From: Euperipatoides rowelli
Lineage: Eukaryota > Onychophora > Udeonychophora > Euonychophora > Peripatopsidae
Strand: one strand, 5' to 3'
Length of the DNA: 13,241 nt
NCBI GenBank assembly: GCA_003024985.2
Contig: PXIH01S0035551.1
Shown here: positions 9,256 through 13,241 of the stretch, in pieces
How the letters are laid out: each line of letters opens with the position of its first letter
How positions within the stretch are numbered: the stretch's first letter is position 1
The notes under the pieces: generated by a model
What the model was told of the DNA's origin: nothing
The model's database searches: none
What the model saw: the letters and a program-made list of their open reading frames with translations, nothing else
Made by a program: the position numbers and the translations under genes

Positions 9256-9760
9256 CTTATCTGTTTCATTTGTGAGAGTTCGTTAGAGGATGGAAGTGTA
9301 TTGACAGAAATAAAACAGAGGTTTGGAGACATTTCGTGAGGCAAGTATCAAAAGGAGGCATTGAAAAGGCATTCTTCAGAGGGAAAAGACATTGATTATG
9401 GTTCATGAAAATTTTTGAAAACAATATACTAATGAAAAGTCAATAGCTGCCTATGTGAGGAGGGTTCAAACAGGTGGTCCAACTCAACAACAACTATGAT
9501 CAACTGTACCTCCTTTTCTTTCAAAACTCATTGTTTTTTTGTGTGGATTGGAGATAATACCAGTTTTTACAAGCACAAAAACAATTTACCGCTTCTGAAT
9601 ACAATATTGTGTATTGTGTTCAACAAGAGTGAGAGACTGTTTTATGTCTCGCTAAAATCCAAGGTGTTGATTATGGATTCAGCCAGTTTCTGACTTGGTA
9701 GCAGCAGATGGACAGTATTACAACATGTGTATGAAAAAAAACTGTACCAGTTCCCAGACG
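9256..9760 (+). other. Cys/His-rich N-terminal remnant of the pseudogene
   Basis: Frame 9256-9336 reads LICFICESSLEDGSVLTEI and stops at TGA 9337-9339. After a frame change, 9401-9760 gives VHEN, then KQYTNEKSIAAYVRRVQ, and further on DLVAADGQYYNMC, interrupted by several stops. The spacing CxxC ... H ... DLVAADxxYYxxC looks like a treble-clef or PHD-like zinc-binding segment in which some cysteines have mutated. The TTT codon following HEN (9413-9415) could be a mutated TGT. This is a reading by eye, and the exact zinc ligands are not certain. Confidence 0.5.
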
Positions 9761-9849
9761 CTGAAAAGAGAAAAAAAAAAGCCTGTTTGCCAATGAAATT
9801 GAGAGTGTATGCAACATATTTTTACTTTTCTCGAGGATAATGACTAATA

Positions 9850-10356
9850 GTGCCAATTTTCTATGGATCTGTAATGGACCACATTCAAGGTGACTACCAT
9901 CCTAATATAAAGACTATAAAAGCTCAGCTTCTTAAAAAGTATGGAGATGATATATTAATATCATTGATTGTGAACAAACCACCAGTTGTATGTTTCATAA
10001 ATACAGGTTATAAGATTCCGACAGATTTTTGGTATCTGCAAAAATCTTCATCTGAACAAGTGGAATGGCGGCATGTTGTTGAGTCAGCGGCAGCAATACT
10101 TGTTGAAGATATTCGATCTCAAGCATATGAGATGTTGCAATACCCCTCAACAGACAGGTTTTGTGAAGTAAATGAGGACCTCCTTCCTGAGAGACTTCAT
10201 GCTTTTACGGAGACATTAATTATGAAGAAAAAGCATTGAGATATTGATAAATGGAAAAAAAAAGTCTATTTGCACTTACACAGCTTGATTACTGCTGCGA
10301 GACCAAAATCCTTTCTATCACCAATGCAAGTTGATTTGGTAGCTTTTCTTGGAAGC
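9850..10356 (+). other. Central block of the pseudogene, open except for one TGA
   Basis: The open frame 9850-10236 (129 codons) contains HPNIKTIKAQLLKKYGDDI, NKPPVVCFINTGYK and VEDIRSQAYEMLQYPSTDRF, and stops at TGA 10237-10239. The same frame then continues in homologous sequence (VYLHLHSLITAARPKSFLSP, 10264-10323) up to TGA 10357-10359. So the stop at 10237 is a point mutation rather than the end of the protein. The ATG at 9850 is an internal methionine; the gene began further upstream. Confidence 0.65.
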
Positions 10357-10489
10357 TGATTGACATGTTGTCATCAATGGGATTTTTGCTCCACTTTTAC
10401 AGAAGCTGTATATTTTGAAGTATCAGCAATTAATGTATGACAATGCAGATTTCAATAGTCAGACTGTGGATGGATACAACACTTTCCAC
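10353..10489 (+). other. Frame-shuffled segment with the DNADFN motif
   Basis: Three reading frames alternate within 140 bases: KLIDMLSSMGF (from 10353), CSTFTEAVYFEVSAIN (10387-10434) and YDNADFNSQTVDGYNTFH (10436-10489). Together they cover a conserved part of the family. The DNADFN...DG motif carries acidic residues that would be candidates for metal binding if this is a nuclease, which is inference only. Confidence 0.6.
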
Positions 10490-10493
10490 GCCG

Positions 10494-10961
10494 ATGGGTG
10501 GCATTCATTGTATAAGTCCGAAAAATTTGATTGCCCCAGATCAAAATATTCCTCGACAGAATAAAATACCATCAGCCCAAGTCACTGGAAGTTTTGCTGC
10601 TGACCAGTTGACAAATTTTGAGAAGACGAGTGTTGTGGGCTTTAAAGCAATCAAGATACAAGACCTTCATGATATTCATCCATCCTCAAGAAGTGTTACT
10701 CCTTCCATCTCAGGCCTGCTGTGGCTTTACGGAAAGTGGGAAGACCTACCGGGTATTCCAGGGTGGAATAGGTTCATGGAGCAAGTTACAACAGATCTTG
10801 CATTCCAAAAAACATTTGTTGCTTGCCTGCCCTTCATTAATGCTCCTCCAAGTAATTATTATATGTTGTACACAGCTTTGTTGTCTGCTGAAGAGAAGTG
10901 CAAATCATTTTATCAGGAAACCTCTCTTGTGACCTTTGACCAGCCCTTATATTTCAAAGAT
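10494..10961 (+). other. C-terminal conserved block of the pseudogene, uninterrupted
   Basis: From MGGIHCISPKN (10494) one frame stays open for 156 codons through LLWLYGKWEDLPGIPGWNRF, LPFINAPPSNYYMLY, AEEKCKSF and VTFDQPLYF to a TGA at 10962-10964. Homology then continues in another frame (KIDIISTYHDLNRANVVRLGG, from 10957), so this stop reflects a frameshift near 10957-10962. The codons 10437-10493 upstream in this frame are out of frame with the real protein. This is the longest intact piece and the best query for database searching. Confidence 0.65.
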
Positions 10962-11110
10962 TGATATTATTTCCACTTATCATGATCTCAATCGAGCAAA
11001 TGTTGTAAGATTAGGTGGGAGTGGGGGGAGGGGCATCATTTCCTCATGCTTTCATGGGAGCAATAGGTCACATCATGGCAGAGAGTGGTCTGAAAGAGCG
11101 GTTCAACACA

Positions 11111-11521
11111 TTTTCTAATTTTTCTACTTTTTGAGTTTTTCTTTACATACATTTACTTAGTTAAATACCCTTTTTTTTTAATAATAAAAAATACATTATT
11201 GATTTTGTCCACTTATTTAATCTTTCTTTTTTAATATTTTATTTTCATAAAAGGTACAAATTTAGTTTTACATCTAAGAAAATAGTATCATACATTTTTT
11301 TTCTTGAGGTGAAAATGAATTTTCAACTAAGCATGAGGATTCTGACGAAGAGGACAAAGCGGGCTAGACAACAATGAACCCCACTGTTATGATGAAATAA
11401 TGTACTTTTTTCTAGTTTTTCTACATTTTGAGTTTTCCTTTCCATACATATACTTACCTTTTTTTTTTTGTTTCTAATAAAAAATATAAAGTTAATTATT
11501 GATTTTGTCCACTTAACAAAT
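11111..11521 (+). repeat. About 110-bp direct repeat pair
   Basis: TTTTCTAATTTTTCTAC (from 11111) and TTTTCTAGTTTTTCTAC (from 11407) start two similar AT-rich segments that both run through TTTTGAGTTTT, CATACAT(T/A)TACTTA, a T9-10 run, AATAAAAAATA and ATTATTGATTTTGTCCACTTA. The latter core GATTTTGTCC lies at 11201 and 11501. The offset is 296-300 bases. The copies sit exactly where the pseudogene breaks off, and each contains AATAAA-like words, so they may be duplicated 3' ends of the gene. Confidence 0.75.
11308..11369 (+). pseudogene. Possible C-terminal coding scrap between the direct repeats
   Basis: Between the two copies of the 110-bp repeat a short frame reads ENEFSTKHEDSDEEDKAG and ends at TAG. 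The acidic, charged composition differs from the T-rich flanks, and a stop followed by AT-rich DNA with AATAAA-like words would suit the end of a gene. It may be the true C-terminus of the element's protein, left behind after loss of the region between 11113 and here. It is too short to be sure. Confidence 0.3.
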
Positions 11522-11766
11522 CATTTTGAAATATATTTATAATAATTAAATGTGACATCTATTAACATTGTTATCCTATGACAATGGAAAATGTGAAAAA
11601 TATTTCCATAACGTTTGTTCTTAACTGGTACTTTATTAAAATAGAGCTTTAACATGTACAAGGGGCAGGTCATGCATGGATCAAGGTGCCTATACCCATG
11701 TTAAGTTATAAACCAAAAATGTGCTAAATTTCCATGCACGTCTGCTCCTAAACCATTCATTTGACA

Positions 11767-12003
11767 TGTATATAGTCATTATTTACAAAAAGTGCACTGT
11801 TTTCCTGTTACAAGCAATTAACCGAAAGAAAGTATTTTTCCCCCTTGTTTTTTGCTTGTAACTGAAATTTCCGGAAAAATTCAAGGGGGCAAAGTTGAAA
11901 TCTGTAATCAGCACACAAAAAAAAAACATAAAGGAGTCAAATATCAAAACTCCTCCAAAACTTTGCAGGTGGATGCCTTTTGGAGCACCAAATGACTGGA
12001 CTA
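11767..12003 (-). repeat. Right terminal inverted repeat of the 3.1-kb element
   Basis: It is the inverted partner of 8878-9102. Matching blocks from the outer end inward are ATGACTGGACTA (11992-12003), CTCCTCCAAAACTTT (11950-11964, exact), the 27-base block 11888-11914, TTTTTTGCTTGTAACT (11848-11863, exact), ACAAAAAGTGCAC (11785-11797, exact) and TGTATATAGT (from 11767). Outside this, between 11643 and 11766, is a moderately GC-richer piece with no counterpart on the left. Confidence 0.85.
11807..11862. repeat. Inverted repeat within the right terminal repeat
   Basis: GTTACAAGCAA (11807-11817) and TTGCTTGTAAC (11852-11862) are exact inverted copies, 34 bases apart. The left terminal repeat keeps only one clear copy of the word (9006-9016), so the second arm is specific to this end or has decayed on the other. 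It could be a subterminal protein-binding repeat. Confidence 0.6.
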
Positions 12004-12006
12004 TTG

Positions 12007-13132
12007 CAGATGTTTAAAAAATTCTTAGAACATAAGCCAAGATTTTGAAGATAATAATCATAATAGGATATTTTTGTCCAGGTGTTTCATTATAATAAAA
12101 TATTAGGATAGGCATAATAAAAAAAGGAGAGTGAGTTGAATGTAATGATGTGGCTGCATGGTCAGTAAGCTTTTTTTAATTGTCTGATTTAACGATGCTA
12201 GAAAGTTAAACTAGGAAAGCCTATTCTTCTTTCTACTTCAGATATGAATGGGTTTTTCAAAATAGAATGGAATTAGGAGTTAAGTAACTTAGTCAGGAAC
12301 TAGCTCAGTTTTAATATTTATTAAATATTAACAGATCGGCAAGGAAATTGATGTTCTATAGACCAGGGGACATGCATTAAATTGTGGCAACTAGAATTCT
12401 TTGATAAACAAGGTGTCTTATACAGCTGTGTTGACATGGCTTGCTCACAGGTGTCTATTAACAGTTTCAAGAATAATTTGCTTCTGAGGATTTCATACAG
12501 GTTTCCATTTGTGATCTTATAACAGAATTGAAGGTTAGCAAAAATATATTTTTAATAATTCAGGATATATTAAAGGACTTTCTAGGCTCTTTAAAGTAAT
12601 TGGCAAATGGTGTAAAAGGATATATAGTTCAAAGGTGAAGAGTTCCACTTCCATTGGGACCTTTTTTTTTGCAATAACTTGAAACTGACTGATTATTTAG
12701 AAAAATGACCCAAGTTTTAGATGTAATTCCACTGACAAGCTGAACAATATAATCTTGAGAGTTTAAATTACCATGGTCTATACAATAAATCTATTTCCCT
12801 AGTTTTTAGCCTATAATATGATTATATAAACTCAAGTTTGGACAGTGATATTGAACATCTTTACAAACACCCATTGACAAGGGTGTCCATAGAACCAAAT
12901 TCTGATGGTTTTTTTAGATTTATATACAGAACTTTGTTATAATTTACACAAAAAATATTAAATATAAATTACATTAAAGATACATATAGTTTTATCTCAT
13001 TACATGCTTTATACAAAATCATTTATCAATTAGTTATGACAGGATTATCAAACTGTCACAACTAAACCAAAGGTTTTATCCAACAACCAAAGGTTTATCC
13101 ATGAGACTTGCCAGGGCATTTGATAAGCTTTT
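12007..13132. other. AT-rich non-coding stretch
   Basis: No gene or transposon is recognised. Short items are an ACACCC/GGGTGT inverted repeat near 12868-12887 and the 20-bp-period duplication at 13065-13101, listed separately. Confidence 0.5.
13065..13101. repeat. Two-copy tandem duplication, 20-bp period
   Basis: AACCAAAGGTTTTATCCA (13065-13082) is followed by AACCAAAGGTTTATCCA (13085-13101), which lacks one T. It lies about 30 bases outside the piggyBac-like end. Confidence 0.75.
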
Positions 13133-13241
13133 TTAACCTTTGAGCGGTCGCGCTGTCGTAAATCTTACGACAAATTCAATTTTTTATAAAATGTGTCTAT
13201 GTGTATGGACTTGTATGTTTATCTCTGCCTTCTATTCCTAA
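13133..13241 (+). mobile_element. piggyBac-like element, 5' end, cut by window edge
   Basis: TTAA (13133-13136), the target site used by piggyBac elements, is followed at once by CCTTTGAGCGGTCGCGC. That resembles the CCY-starting terminal repeats of piggyBac relatives, and GC content jumps exactly there. A perfect subterminal palindrome follows: TGTCGTAA (13154-13161), loop ATC, TTACGACA (13165-13172). The transposase gene and the opposite end would lie beyond 13241. No matching inverted end is seen inside the window, so the element extends to the right or is a solitary end. It could be non-autonomous. Confidence 0.55.

Larger units (their letters stand above)
9244..11113 (+). pseudogene. Degraded gene of an uncharacterised, multi-copy invertebrate protein family (candidate transposase)
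   Basis: Pieces follow one another in the right order through at least nine frame changes. The N-terminal part is Cys/His-rich (CFIC at 9262-9273, VHEN at 9401, DLVAADGQYYNMC at 9692-9730). The middle is open at 9850-10356 apart from one TGA. The C-terminal half has DNADFN (10439-10456), LLWLYGKW (10716-10739), LPFINAPP (10827-10850), VTFDQPLY (10929-10952), VVRLGG (11002-11019), HFLM (11037) and GAIGHIMAESGLKERF (from 11057). From memory these motifs, in this order, belong to long 'uncharacterised' proteins present in many copies in arthropod, cnidarian and mollusc genomes; I know no accepted function. Conserved Asp residues in DNADFN and VTFDQPLY could be catalytic, which is inference. The family normally continues beyond the last motif, so the 3' part is lost. 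A zinc-finger N-terminus plus long inverted repeats around it fit a transposase, but a captured host gene is possible. Confidence 0.7.
8875..12006 (+). mobile_element. 3.1-kb element with long terminal inverted repeats and a broken gene of an uncharacterised family
   Basis: The element proper runs 8878-12003 between two long inverted repeats that begin TAGTCCAGTCAT and end ATGACTGGACTA. Each is flanked by the trinucleotide TTG (8875-8877 and 12004-12006), a possible 3-bp target duplication. If instead the first two bases are the target, the flank would be TA on both sides. Between the repeats is one degraded plus-strand gene with zinc-finger-like and large conserved motifs (see pseudogene entry). 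Long inverted repeats plus a single ORF between them is the layout of a cut-and-paste DNA transposon. I do not recognise the terminal sequence as Tc1/mariner, hAT, piggyBac, P, Harbinger or Transib. The copy is dead: the gene has many frame changes and stops and appears to lack its 3' part. Confidence 0.75.

Noticed and set aside
9496-9693. Plus frame of 65 codons inside the 3.1-kb element
   Set aside because: It is in a different frame from the DLVAADGQYYNMC motif and only partly overlaps homologous sequence; a by-product of the frameshifts.
9671-9856. Minus frame of 61 codons inside the element
   Set aside because: It is the reverse strand of the pseudogene with no motif of its own.
10437-10493. 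ATG at 10437 as the start of a 175-codon gene
   Set aside because: The first 19 codons are out of frame with the conserved DNADFN sequence; homology in this frame begins only at 10494, so the ATG is not a real start.
10618-10932. Second plus frame of 104 codons overlapping the conserved block
   Set aside because: The overlapping frame carries the conserved motifs, so this one is a shadow.
8878-12003. Assigning the element to Tc1/mariner because of TA at both ends
   Set aside because: The internal gene shows no mariner-type motifs, and TTG flanking is equally consistent; the evidence does not decide.
1-13241. tRNA genes, rRNA or CRISPR arrays
   Set aside because: No cloverleaf-like set with conserved A and B box words, no rRNA-like conserved stretches, and no regularly spaced repeat array was seen by eye.

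Overview
This window looks like a piece of an AT-rich invertebrate animal genome. Homopolymer A/T runs are everywhere, there is a TA microsatellite and there are poly-G and poly-C tracts. There is no dense gene packing, no operon structure and no ribosome-binding sites, and the recognisable sequence is mostly transposon debris. No intact protein-coding gene, tRNA, rRNA or CRISPR array could be supported. I cannot name the species; arthropod, cnidarian or mollusc would all fit.

Layout. Positions 1-2209 are featureless AT-rich DNA. A GC-richer island at about 2210-2690 is a decayed repeat with roughly 105-bp tandem units. A possible transposon-end fragment lies near 3298. A hAT-like inverted-repeat end (CTGCCAACCCTG, reverse complement of CAGGGTTGGCAG) closes at 4762 after a stretch dense in AAAATAC/GTATTTT motifs. 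From about 4763 to 7190 there is again little. Positions 7190-8155 hold the only candidates for host coding exons, all weak and on the minus strand: a 79-codon acidic Ser/Asn-rich open frame (7866-8105) and a short exon-like stretch after a good splice acceptor (7362-7423).

The centrepiece is 8878-12003, a 3.1-kb unit bounded by long (225-237 bp) imperfect terminal inverted repeats that begin TAGTCCAGTCAT. Inside it, on the plus strand, is a broken gene (about 9244-11113) whose pieces can be followed through at least nine frame changes. It starts with a Cys/His-rich (zinc-finger-like) N-terminal part and continues into a large domain with motifs such as NKPPVVCFINTGYK, AARPKSFLSP, DNADFN, LLWLYGKW, LPFINAPP and VTFDQPLY. 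From memory this belongs to a high-copy family of 'uncharacterised' proteins in invertebrate genomes that I cannot assign to a named transposase superfamily. Its position between long inverted repeats suggests that the family is the protein of a DNA transposon, and this is the best candidate here for an undescribed system. The C-terminal end of the gene is missing and is replaced by AT-rich DNA containing a duplicated segment of about 110 bp.

From 12004 to 13132 nothing coding is seen. At 13133 a probable piggyBac-like element begins (TTAA followed by CCTTTGAGCGGTCGCGC and an 8-bp-arm palindrome) and runs off the right edge.
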